Shown piece by piece: positions 1-24,094 of a stretch of DNA of 51,780 nt (the stretch's first letter is position 1; each line of letters begins with the position of its first letter). The DNA is taken from contig DIHE01000095.1 in assembly GCA_002420005.1 (NCBI GenBank), positions 1 to 51,780 of the forward strand, given 5' to 3'. Under the pieces are notes generated by a model, which saw nothing but the letters and a program-made list of their open reading frames with translations, was not told where the DNA came from and made no database searches. The position numbers and the translations under genes were made by a program. Source of the stretch: Holophagales bacterium UBA5704. Its GTDB lineage: Bacteria > Acidobacteriota > Thermoanaerobaculia > Multivoradales > UBA5704.

Positions 1-1
1 C

Positions 2-2806
2 ACCTCCCCCCCCGCCCCCACCGCCCCGCACGGCCTCGACACCCTGCGCACCTACGGCGAAGGCTTCGCCGGCCGCAAGGCCGAGCTGGCGGCCCTCGAC
101 CAGGCCTGGGCGGAGGGAGTCCGCATCTTCGTGCTGCATGCCCAGGGGGGAGCGGGCAAGACGCGGGTGGTTGTCCAATGGCTGAACCAAATGGCCGCCG
201 ACGCCTGGCGCGGCGCGGGCGGGGTGTTCGTCCATTCCTTCTACAGCCAGGGGAGCGACGAACGGCGCAACGCCTCGTCGGAGACCTTCTTCGAGGCCGC
301 CTTGGCGTACTTCGGCCACGCCGGCCCCGCGCTCACCGATCCCCATGAAAAAGGCCGGACGCTCGCCCGGCTGGTGGCCGGGAAGCGCGGCCTCCTGGTG
401 CTCGACGGGCTCGAACCGCTCCAGCATCCACCCGCGTTCGATCAGGGCCGACTGAAAGATCCCGCCCTCCACGCCCTGCTGAGTGCCCTGGCCGCCGGGT
501 GGGTGGGCGAGGCCGAGCCGCACGGCTTGTGCCTCGTCACCTCGCGCCAGCCGGTCGTGGAGCTGGAGAGGAAGGCCAGCCGCGTGGTCGTCCAACAGCC
601 GCTGGACCGGCTGGACCCGGAGGCCGGGGCGGAGCTACTCCGGCAACTGGAGGTCGCGGGTCCGGAGGAGGAGCTGCGGCAGGCGTCGGTGGAGCTGCGC
701 GGCCACGCCTACACTCTGATGCTCCTGGGTTCCTACCTGCGCGACGCCACACCCGATCACGAGATCCGGCGCCGCGCCGAGATTCCGCTGCTCCAGGAAG
801 ACGCCGAGCACAACCACCACGCGCGCCACCTCTTCGCGGCCTATGTGCGCCATCTCGGAGAGGCCAGCCCGGAAGTCGCCGTGCTGCGCCTGCTCGGCTT
901 CTTCGACCGCCCGGCCGAGGAGAGGTTGATGACTGCGCTCCGCGAGGCGGACGATCCCGAGCTTGCCCCCCTCCTCGCGCCGCTGCGCAACCTCCCCGAT
1001 CCCGCCTGGCGCCGCGTCCTGCGCCGGCTGAGCGAGCTGCGCCTGATCGACGTCCCCGCCGGTTCGTCGCCCGTCCTCGACGCCCACCCGCTTCTGCGCG
1101 AGACCTTCGCCGAGCAGGTGCGAACGGACTTCCCCGCCGCGTGGCAGGCCGGGCACCGGCGGCTGTTCGAGGTCCTCTGCGCCACGACCGAGCCCCGGCC
1201 GGCCACCCTCCCCGGCTTACAGCCGCTCTACCAGGCCGTGGCCCATGGCTGCCGGGCCGGCCTGTACCAGCAGGCGCGGGCCGATGTCTATGTCGATCGC
1301 ATCCTGCGGGGCACGGGAGCCGGCGGCAACTACAGCACGTTCAAGCTCGGCGCGATCGGTGCGGACCTGGGGGCGGTGGCGTGTTTCTTCACCACGCCGT
1401 GGACCACCCTCGCGCCGAGCCTCGCGCCCGTCGCCCAGGCGTGGCTGCTCAACGAGGCGGCCTCCCGCCTGCGAGCCCTGGGCCGGCTGACCGAGGCGGT
1501 GGAGCCGATGCGGGCGGGGATCGAGATGGTGGTCAAGGAGGGGAGCTGGAAGCACGCCGCGATCGGTGCCAGCAACCTGAGCGAGCTCGAGCTCACGCGG
1601 GGTGAGGTGGCTGCGGCGGTGGCCGCTGGCGAGCAGGCGGTGACGTATGCCGATCGCAGCGGGGATGCATTTCAGCAGGTGGCCCGCCGAGCGGCGCACG
1701 CCGACGCCGTGCACCAGGCGGGCCGGCGCGGCGAGGCGCGGGGTCTGTTCGAGGACGCGGAGGCCCGGCAGGCCGCTGATCAGCCGGAGTATCCCCGGCT
1801 CTACTCGCTGCGAGGCTTCCAGTATTGCGATCTCCTGCTGGCCGAGGCGGAACGCGCGGCGTGGCAACGTTGGCTGCGCGGCGAGGGTGGGCTTGGCGAA
1901 ACGGTCGCGGCGGTTGTTGCGGACTGCGAGGCGGTTGTGGAGCGGGGCACCACTATCTTTGGCTGGCGCACACTTCCCCGCTGGAACCCAGCCGCCGATT
2001 CACTCCTCTCCATCGCCCTGGACCACCTCACCCTGGCCCGCGCCACGCTGTACAAGGCCGGCTTCGCAGGACCGATTCCTGACTCCGCCCATCAGCACAT
2101 CACCGCTGCCGTTGATGGCCTTCGCGCGGCCGGGCAGGCAGACTACCTCCCCCGTGGCTATCTGACCCGCGCGTGGCTGCGCTGTACTTCCGGCGACGAA
2201 CCGGGCGCGCAGGCGGACCTGGAGGAGGCTTGGGAGATTGCCGAGCGGGGGCCGATGCCGCTGTTTCAGGCGGATGTTCTGCTGACCCGGGCGCGGCTGT
2301 TTCGGGAGCGGGGGGCTCTGGCGGAGGCTCGGCGGTTAATCGAGAAGCATGGGTATCACCGGCGGGATGAGGAGCTGGCGGATGCGGAAGGGGCGGCGGG
2401 GGCTTGGGACCTCACCCCCCGACCCCCTTCCATGAGAAGGCCACCCCAAGTCAAGTGCCGAGCGATGGTCCCCAGGGCGGGGGGCTCTCGCTCGGTGTGG
2501 GTCGGTGCGGGAGGGTGCGTGAGAAGAGCTGTTGACTGCCGCGCTTCCATCCGCACTCAGAGCCTGGGGCTCGGTGCATGCTTGGTGTCCGGAGGGTTCT
2601 GGTGCTGCAATCTCTCACCGCGATCTGCTCTGCCACGAAGGCAGGCGACCCAAGGGGGTCGGCGCAGTCACCAGGACCCGGCGAACAGCTCATCTCAAGC
2701 CACCTCCCGCACCGCCATGTCCGTTTTCAGGCCGCGACGCCCAGGGTCTCGGCGGTCTCGCCGCAGGAATTGCCGGGCATCAGGGGTTGGTACTCCTGTT
2801 GGGTGA
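2..2806 (+). CDS. STAND/NB-ARC-type ATPase with TPR-like C-terminus (5' partial, 3' end altered)
   Basis: The frame is open to the left edge, so the N-terminus, where such proteins usually carry an effector domain, lies outside. The text FAGRKAELAALDQAW just before the P-loop is the usual entry to a STAND NTPase. The Walker A motif is GGAGKTR (near 146-166) and Walker B-like is RGLLVLDGLE (near 388-417). A winged-helix-like region follows, then helical repeats resembling TPRs with the pattern typical of signal-sensing STAND proteins. STAND ATPases oligomerise on sensing a ligand and switch on an attached or neighbouring effector. The family-like sequence stops near 2400. The last ~130 residues are low-complexity translation of a dispersed repeat and of IS110 end DNA, so the native stop was probably lost when the IS inserted. 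The TIR gene beyond the IS may be a functional partner. Family call firm, role inferred. Confidence 0.75.
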   Translation, partial: TSPPAPTAPHGLDTLRTYGEGFAGRKAELAALDQAWAEGVRIFVLHAQGGAGKTRVVVQWLNQMAADAWRGAGGVFVHSFYSQGSDERRNASSETFFEAALAYFGHAGPALTDPHEKGRTLARLVAGKRGLLVLDGLEPLQHPPAFDQGRLKDPALHALLSALAAGWVGEAEPHGLCLVTSRQPVVELERKASRVVVQQPLDRLDPEAGAELLRQLEVAGPEEELRQASVELRGHAYTLMLLGSYLRDATPDHEIRRRAEIPLLQEDAEHNHHARHLFAAYVRHLGEASPEVAVLRLLGFFDRPAEERLMTALREADDPELAPLLAPLRNLPDPAWRRVLRRLSELRLIDVPAGSSPVLDAHPLLRETFAEQVRTDFPAAWQAGHRRLFEVLCATTEPRPATLPGLQPLYQAVAHGCRAGLYQQARADVYVDRILRGTGAGGNYSTFKLGAIGADLGAVACFFTTPWTTLAPSLAPVAQAWLLNEAASRLRALGRLTEAVEPMRAGIEMVVKEGSWKHAAIGASNLSELELTRGEVAAAVAAGEQAVTYADRSGDAFQQVARRAAHADAVHQAGRRGEARGLFEDAEARQAADQPEYPRLYSLRGFQYCDLLLAEAERAAWQRWLRGEGGLGETVAAVVADCEAVVERGTTIFGWRTLPRWNPAADSLLSIALDHLTLARATLYKAGFAGPIPDSAHQHITAAVDGLRAAGQADYLPRGYLTRAWLRCTSGDEPGAQADLEEAWEIAERGPMPLFQADVLLTRARLFRERGALAEARRLIEKHGYHRRDEELADAEGAAGAWDLTPRPPSMRRPPQVKCRAMVPRAGGSRSVWVGAGGCVRRAVDCRASIRTQSLGLGACLVSGGFWCCNLSPRSALPRRQATQGGRRSHQDPANSSSQATSRTAMSVFRPRRPGSRRSRRRNCRASGVGTPVG
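2432..2443 (+). repeat. Left 12-bp (sub)terminal inverted repeat of the IS110 element
   Basis: The 12 bases match the reverse complement of 3889-3900 without mismatch. It sits about 285 bp from the transposase stop codon. Confidence 0.7.
2444..2726 (-). ncRNA. Transposase-distal non-coding end of the IS110 element, candidate bridge-RNA region
   Basis: This 283-base stretch between the transposase stop and the left inverted repeat has no credible gene of its own; the STAND frame reads through it as nonsense. It contains a perfect 8-bp stem, CCGAGCGA (2458-2465) with TCGCTCGG (2488-2495), and further G/C-rich pairing between them. In the IS1111 branch the guide (bridge) RNA is encoded at the transposase 3' end, which is this position. 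That is family knowledge plus visible secondary structure; no RNA boundary can be set from sequence alone. Confidence 0.35.
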
Positions 2807-3820
2807 CCAACAGGCGGTGCATGAGGATGCTGAGCTTGCGAGCCACCGCGATGATGGCGCGCTTTTTGGCGCTCTTGCCACCGCTGGCGGCAATGCGCTG
2901 CCCGAAACGGCGCAAGTCCGAGTCTTGTCCAAATCGCCCGAGGATGTACTGGGCGCACTGCACGAGCAGGCGTCGTACGAAGGGGTTGCCCTCCTTGCTG
3001 ATGCGCAGCTCGGGGGAGGCGCTACCGGAGTCGCGCAGGGCTGGCACGAGGCCGAAGTAAGGCCCCACCTGCCGGCTCTTGGTGAAGCGAAGAGGGTCAC
3101 CCAGGGCGAGCACAAAGGCCAGGGAGGTGATCGGGCCCACGCCGCGAATCCGCAGCAGCACAGCGGATTGCGGATAGCGCGTGTGGAGCAACTCGGCCAC
3201 CTGTTGGTCATAGGAGCGGATCAAAGTGCTCAGCTCGCCGATGTGCCCAAGCAGTGGCAACAGCGCCGGGGCGAGGCTTTCCGGGACGCCGGCCAGGGCT
3301 TTGCGGGCGAAGACCTCGGCCGAGCAACTGGGCAGCCGGCCACCCACCGCCTTGACCAACCCGCGCGCATGGTTGATCAGACCGGATCTCGCTTTGACCA
3401 GAGCGTCGCGTGCCTTCAGCACGGCACGATCGGCCTGGGCCTGCGCCGAGACGTGCTCGATCGGGTACAGCAGGCGCGGGCGCACGCTGACCAGATCGGC
3501 CAGGCTCCGGGCGTCAAACCGGTCGTTCTTGCGCCGGCTGTTGCCGATCAGCCGCACCTTACGTGGATTGGCGACGATCACCTCGTGGCCCCACTGGCTG
3601 AGTTGGCGAGAGACCCAAGGCGAGTGAGTACCCGTCTCCAGCGCGATACGCAGGGCGGCACGGTTCGCAAAGCATCGGGCCAAAGCGGACTCAGTGGTGC
3701 TCACAGTCCCCTCTCCTCCACGACCTCACCCTCTGCCGTGCAGAGGCAGAAGTAGCTCTTCTTGTCTCCCAGATCCAGACCGCAGACCATCTTTGTCGTC
3801 ACGCTGCTAACATATTTCAT
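2727..3820 (-). pseudogene. IS110-family transposase, broken by a one-base frameshift near its N-terminus
   Basis: The family start is ATG at 3820-3818, giving MKYVSSVTTKMVCGLDLGDK, with the first catalytic Asp of the RuvC-like DEDD domain in LDLGD. That frame hits TGA at about 3704. The rest of the protein (325 aa) continues in another frame from a GTG at 3704 with MSTTESALARCF. One extra G in the GGGG run near 3708-3711 would restore the family-like reading E-R-G-T-V-S-T-T. The C-terminal part keeps the other DEDD motifs (ETGTHSPW, NDRFDARSLADL) and the Tnp20 domain (IRGVGPITSLAF, RQVGPYFGLVP, ISKEGNPFVRRLL). The protein as read lacks one catalytic residue, so the copy is probably inactive unless the shift is programmed or a sequencing error. 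Confidence 0.8.
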
Positions 3821-3893
3821 GGCCAGTCTCCCTTCTGGGCTTCGAGCCCGTTACCCTTTGCAGCCATCATAGGACTGCGCGGGGAGGCTGGCC
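3821..3893 (-). ncRNA. Structured transposase-proximal leader of the IS110 element, alternative bridge-RNA candidate
   Basis: Directly upstream of the transposase ATG, 3821-3832 (GGCCAGTCTCCC) pairs with 3882-3893 (GGGAGGCTGGCC) over 12 bp with a single G-U wobble. Inside lies a perfect 5-bp hairpin GGGCT-TCG-AGCCC (3837-3849). A closed outer stem with an inner stem-loop in the leader of an IS110 element fits a bridge RNA of the IS110 branch, or a regulatory leader. It overlaps the right inverted repeat. The structure is seen; its function is inferred. Confidence 0.4.
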
Positions 3894-3900
3894 TTCTCAT
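3889..3900 (-). repeat. Right 12-bp (sub)terminal inverted repeat of the IS110 element
   Basis: TGGCCTTCTCAT is the exact reverse complement of 2432-2443. Part of it also forms the 3' arm of the leader stem upstream of the transposase. Confidence 0.7.
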
Positions 3901-3958
3901 CCAATCTCTCCCATCGCCCCCCCTTCCACCGGGAGAGGGGGCGCCACCGCCCGAGAAG
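3901..3958 (-). repeat. Dispersed GC-rich stem-loop repeat, interrupted by the IS110 element
   Basis: The stretch ending GGGAGAGGGGGCGCCACCGCCCGAGAAGG matches, inverted, the copy at 4505-4578. It contains a stem of CTCTCCC (about 3905-3911) with GGGAGAG (about 3930-3936). On the other side of the IS, 2410-2431 (CCTCACC followed by C-rich sequence) resembles the missing arm of the repeat, suggesting the IS landed within it. Confidence 0.5.
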
Positions 3959-3970
3959 GAGGAGACGGAG

Positions 3971-4393
3971 ATGGATTCTTTCGATGTGTTCTTGAGCCAC
4001 AACGGCAAGGACAAGCCGGCGGTGCGCGAGATCAAGCGGCGGCTGGCCGCGGTGGGGGTCAAGGCGTGGCTCGACGCGGACGAGCTGCAGCCGGGCATCC
4101 CCTGGCAGCAGGGCCTGGAGGTGGCAATTCAGGTGTCGCGGAGCTGCGCCGTGTTCGTTGGGGAATCAGGGATCGGGCCTTGGGAGAATGAAGAGATGGC
4201 CGCGGCCTTGGGGCTGGCGGTCCAGGACAAGCGGCCGGTGATTCCCGTGCTGCTGCCCGGAGCCCCCGACGGTGTGAAGCTGCCGCTGTTTCTCGCCAAC
4301 CGGACGTGGGTCGATCTGCGCCCGGACATTCCGGAGGACGCGCTCGACCGGCTGGTGTGGGGTATTACCGGGGTGAAGCCGGGGCGGCGGTAG
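3971..4393 (+). CDS. Stand-alone TIR-domain protein
   Basis: The 140-residue protein is a single TIR domain. It begins with the box-1-like MDSFDVFLSHNGKDK, has the BB-loop-like LDADELQPGIPW (34-45), and then the FVGESGIGPWENEEM helix (62-76), where bacterial TIR NADases keep their catalytic Glu (E72, E74 or E75). Bacterial TIR domains usually cleave NAD+ or make cyclic ADP-ribose signals, and commonly act as effectors of antiphage systems. The start is supported by AAGGAGGAG about 8 bases upstream. No STAND, SIR2 or SLOG domain is fused to it. The nearest candidate sensor is the STAND ATPase upstream, now separated by the IS. NADase activity and a defence role are inferred from the family. 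Confidence 0.85.
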   Translation: MDSFDVFLSHNGKDKPAVREIKRRLAAVGVKAWLDADELQPGIPWQQGLEVAIQVSRSCAVFVGESGIGPWENEEMAAALGLAVQDKRPVIPVLLPGAPDGVKLPLFLANRTWVDLRPDIPEDALDRLVWGITGVKPGRR

Positions 4394-4400
4394 GAACGCC

Positions 4401-4430
4401 AAGGGCCGGGCCTGCGGCCCTTTCTATTTG
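4401..4430 (+). terminator. Intrinsic terminator-like hairpin after the TIR gene
   Basis: AAGGGCCG (4401-4408) and CGGCCCTT (4415-4422) form a perfect 8-bp stem with a six-base loop, followed by TCTATTTG. It starts eight bases after the TIR stop codon. Confidence 0.65.
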
Positions 4431-4433
4431 AAT

Positions 4434-4450
4434 GCCGGCGAGACGCCGGC
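4434..4450. repeat. Small perfect hairpin GCCGGCG-AGA-CGCCGGC
   Basis: A 7-bp perfect stem with a 3-base loop lies in the gap between the convergent TIR and FkbM genes. Its form resembles GC-rich repeats dispersed in many high-GC genomes. It has no T-tract, so it is not a classical terminator. Confidence 0.45.
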
Positions 4451-4504
4451 GGTCCCAGGGGGCGCACGGCGGTCCTTGGGGGCTGTCCGGGGCGGGTGGT
4501 AGTG

Positions 4505-4578
4505 CCTTCGGGCGGTGGCGCCCCTCTCCCGGCGGGGGGAGGGCGGGAGATGGGAGAGGGGATGGAGGTGAGGACTCC
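4505..4578 (+). repeat. Inverted copy of the dispersed stem-loop repeat, at the 3' end of the NRPS operon
   Basis: CCCCTCTCCC (4521-4530) and GGGAGAGGGG (4552-4561) form a perfect 10-bp stem. The sequence GGGCGGTGGCGCCCCTCTCCCGG is, reversed, almost the same as 3928-3952. It lies just past the stop of the last gene of the operon and could also help end transcription there. Confidence 0.5.
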
Positions 4579-4588
4579 GCGCGATGCC

Positions 4589-5502
4589 CTACCGCCGCCC
4601 GCGCATCGCCTCCCGCAGCTTGCGCGCCCGGTCTTCGATGCGGTCCAGCGCCGCGGCGCGGTCGGGGCGGCGGCGGGTGGGGTCGGGGGGGGCGTCGAGG
4701 GTCTCTCGCAGGGCGTAGAGGTTCCAGCGGTCGGAGCCGTGGTAGAGGTCGTCCTGGTCGCGGGTGACGCGGAAGCCGTGGGTGCGGAAGAGGTCGGTCA
4801 CGCGCTCCAGGCGGTCTCCCAGGTCGTGCACCTCCAGGACGGCCTGCTGGAGCTTCGGCCAGTCGGCTTCGTCCAGGCCGGCGAGGACGTCCAACTCGCT
4901 CTTCTCGACGTCCACCTTCAGGAGATCGATGCGCTCCACCCGTTCCTCCCGGATCACCTCGCTCAAGGTGCGCAGACGGCAGGTCAGCGTCTCGCGGTGG
5001 AAACGCACGGCGAGCAGCTCCTCCTCGTATTGCAGGAGGTCCTCGACGCCTTCCTTGCCGCGCGCCATCTCGTTGTGGAGCAGCGTGCGCAGCGCTTCGC
5101 GCTCCTCGGTCTCGTCGGGATAGAAAGAGGACATTCCCGAGGTGTGGGGATAGAAGGTGAGCTCCGCCTCGCCGGCCTGGCTCGACAGGCCACAGTTGAA
5201 GCGGTGGATGCGCTCGCCGTAGGGGGCGGCGTTGGCGGTGAGGATCTCGAACAGCGGCGGGGCCGGCTCGAAGGTGTAGACGCGGACGCCCGGGTGGTGG
5301 AGGGCCACGAAGAGGGTGAAGAGGCCGATGTTGCCGCCCACGTCGAAGACGGTGTCGCCGTCGCGGAGCGTGATCCCCTGCCGGGCGTAGACCCGCTTTT
5401 CGAAGATGTCGTCGTACATCTGCTCCATCTCGGCCTTGCCCTGGTAGGCGATCTCCAGGCCGTTGGGCAGAGTGGCGCGGCGGGCGGGTCCGGTCGCGGT
5501 GG

Positions 5503-5506
<4 letters not shown>
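4589..5506 (-). CDS. Stand-alone FkbM-family methyltransferase of the NRPS operon
   Basis: The 305-residue protein has the SAM-binding motif DTVFDVGGNIGLFTLF followed by TFEPAPPLFEIL, and the FkbM signature around LSEVIREERVERIDLLKVDV and EKSELDVLAGL. FkbM enzymes are usually O-methyltransferases acting on natural products, sugars or lipids. Its ATG overlaps the stop of the upstream NRPS gene (ATGA), so the two are translationally coupled. It clearly resembles the FkbM domain inside that NRPS's adenylation domain, which suggests duplication or a trans-acting partner. Its C-terminal tail after about residue 265 is Arg/Pro-rich and looks disordered. Family call firm, substrate unknown. Confidence 0.85.
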
Positions 5507-10917
<5,411 letters not shown>

Positions 10918-10930
10918 AGGGGTCCCCCGG

Positions 10931-11016
10931 CCACCCAGGACGGCAAGGACGGCAACGACAATAAGGGTGACAAGAGGTCCTTGAGGTCCTTGGCGTCCTT
11001 CGGGTCCTTGGGGTGG
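10931..11016. repeat. Copy A of the 9-bp-periodic hairpin repeat, between the two NRPS genes
   Basis: The 100-base gap between the NRPS genes is almost entirely this element. CCACCC at 10931-10936 and GGGTGG at 11011-11016 close it. The inner arms are AGGACGGCAAGGACGGC and GTCCTTGAGGTCCTTGGCG followed by TCCTTCGGGTCCTTG, all at 9-base period. It may form a long imperfect hairpin in the polycistronic mRNA. Confidence 0.7.
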
Positions 11017-11017
11017 C

Positions 11018-22426
<11,409 letters not shown>

Positions 22427-22429
22427 GGC

Positions 22430-24094
22430 TCAGCTCCGCCCGAGGATCTCGATCCGGCCGTCCGGGAGCCAGCGGCCCCGTTCGCCGTCCGCGGTCGTGC
22501 CCACCACCCCGATCGGCACCGGCCGGCCGGCGCGGTCGAGCAGCTCGACGCCGGAGGCCGCGGACCATTCGCGGATCGCCTGGCGCTCGCCGGCGGAGAG
22601 GATCGGAAGGTCCCAGAGACGCGCGTCGGGGTCCGCCAGCGCGCCGCCGAGGAGGATGCGGAACGACTCCTTGAACCGGTCGATCGTGGTGGGGTTCCAC
22701 AGGCTCCGGTTGTACTCCCAGAGGCAGGAGACGCCCACGTCGCCATCCCAGAACAGAGCCACCTGGGTGTCGAACTGGGTGCGCCGCGCGTCCACCCGGT
22801 ACAGCTCGATCCGCCCGTCGAGCCCCGGCACCTTCATGCCGGCGATCTTCGGCGGATAGAGGAACAGGAACACCATCTGGGTGAACGGCAGGAACGGCGG
22901 CGTCACCTCCCGGTCGGCCGGGCCGTGCACCGCCTCGACGGTCAGACCGTACGGCAGGTCGTTGTGCGCCTGGGCGGCGATCACCGCGTCGCGCACGCGG
23001 TGCACCGCCTCGCGGAACGTGGGATTGCCGGAGAGATCGACCGGCATCGGCACCTGGTTCAGATAGAACCCGAGGAGACCGTCGACCAGCGCCTCGCGGT
23101 AGCTCATCGGCGTGCCCACGCTCACCCGCTCCTCGCCCGACAGGCGGACCATCAGCACGTCGAACACCGCGAGCGCCGCGGCGAACATCGTCACCCCTTC
23201 GCGCCGCGCCAGCTCGCGCAGGGCGGCCACGTGGGAACGCGCGAGGTCGAACGGCCGGCGTTCCCCTTCGTAGAGCTGCGCCGCCGGGCGCGGGCGGTCG
23301 AGCGGGATCGGCAGCGGGTCCGGCACGTCGGCGAGACGCTCGCGCCACCAGGCCTGGCACTCGGCGATCCGCTTCCCGTCACGCAGGTGCTCGCGCTGCC
23401 ACACCGCGAAATCCGCCTGCTGGAAGGGCGGCGGCGGCAGCTCCGGCTCCCGGCCTTGCAGCTCGGCGGCATAGCACTCGATCAGGTCCGCCTCCATGTT
23501 GAACATCGACAGATGGTCGTTGATCGTGTGGTGGAAGGCGAACGGGCGGATGAAGTCGTCCTCCTCCACCTGCACCAGAAACATGCGGCCGAGCGGCGGC
23601 TTCTCCAGATCGAACGCTCCGCGCAGCCCCTGGGTCACCACGCGCTCGGCCTCCGCCTCGCGGCGCTCGTGCGGCAGGCCGCAGAGGTCGATGAGCGGCG
23701 CGGTCATGCGGACCTCGGGCGCCACGTCCTGCATCGGCCGGCCGTCCACCAGGCGGTGGAAGGTGCGCAGGCTCTCGTGGCGGCGGGCCACCCGGTTCCA
23801 GGCGCGCTCGAAGGCGCCGACGTCCAGCCGGCCGCGGAAGCGCTCGCCGGACACGATGTTGTACAGCGGGCTCTCCGGATGGCGCCGCTGGCTCCACCAC
23901 AGGCGCTCCTGGTCGAACGACAGCGGCCAGGGTCCCGGCCCGGTGCGCGGCGGGATGAGCGGCGCACCTTCGGCGACCGCCGCCGGAGGCGCGGCGGGAG
24001 CCGGGGTGGCCGCTTCCTTCTTCTTGCGCGCCAGCTCGAAGAGGGCGCGCTGCGCCGGGGTGAGCGTCGCGAGGCGATCGCCGAGGCCGCTCAC
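22430..24094 (-). CDS. Free-standing condensation-domain protein with a C-terminal remnant of an A domain
   Basis: 554 residues. The N-terminal helix (GDRLATLTPAQRALFELARK) is of the kind that opens NRPS chains, followed by an Ala/Pro linker. The C domain (~50-490) has WPLSFDQERLWW, HHTINDHLSM in place of HHxxxDGxS (His and Asp kept, Gly now His), FAVWQREHL, and FYLNQVPMPVD. After ~505 come two short pieces, LLDRAGRPVPIGVVG and RWLPDGRIEILGR, which match parts of an A domain flanking its A6-A8 region with nearly everything else missing, and then the stop. No carrier domain follows. Its start overlaps the PKS stop by 4 bases. It may condense the PKS-bound ketide with an amine, act in trans, or be a decayed module. 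Activity is uncertain. Confidence 0.85.
   Translation of the reverse strand: MSGLGDRLATLTPAQRALFELARKKKEAATPAPAAPPAAVAEGAPLIPPRTGPGPWPLSFDQERLWWSQRRHPESPLYNIVSGERFRGRLDVGAFERAWNRVARRHESLRTFHRLVDGRPMQDVAPEVRMTAPLIDLCGLPHERREAEAERVVTQGLRGAFDLEKPPLGRMFLVQVEEDDFIRPFAFHHTINDHLSMFNMEADLIECYAAELQGREPELPPPPFQQADFAVWQREHLRDGKRIAECQAWWRERLADVPDPLPIPLDRPRPAAQLYEGERRPFDLARSHVAALRELARREGVTMFAAALAVFDVLMVRLSGEERVSVGTPMSYREALVDGLLGFYLNQVPMPVDLSGNPTFREAVHRVRDAVIAAQAHNDLPYGLTVEAVHGPADREVTPPFLPFTQMVFLFLYPPKIAGMKVPGLDGRIELYRVDARRTQFDTQVALFWDGDVGVSCLWEYNRSLWNPTTIDRFKESFRILLGGALADPDARLWDLPILSAGERQAIREWSAASGVELLDRAGRPVPIGVVGTTADGERGRWLPDGRIEILGRS

Larger units (their letters stand above)
2432..3900 (-). mobile_element. 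IS110-family insertion sequence with 12-bp inverted repeats
   Basis: The sequence ATGAGAAGGCCA at 2432-2443 recurs as its exact reverse complement at 3889-3900, enclosing one transposase gene read on the minus strand. The span of 1469 bp fits the family (about 1.2-1.6 kb). Subterminal inverted repeats of this size are a mark of the IS1111 branch of IS110. Both ends carry non-coding DNA: about 280 nt beyond the transposase stop and about 70 nt upstream of its start. Such regions in IS110/IS1111 elements hold the bridge RNA. Exact termini cannot be fixed, because these elements make no clear target duplication. The insertion lies at the 3' end of the STAND gene. Confidence 0.75.

Noticed and set aside
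2430..2806. C-terminal ~130 residues of the STAND frame
   Set aside because: Not real protein: dispersed repeat and IS110 end DNA read through; the family sequence stops near 2400.
10931..11016. Reading the gap repeat as a linker peptide that fuses the two NRPS genes
   Set aside because: Stop and start codons bound it, and the same element lies outside genes elsewhere.
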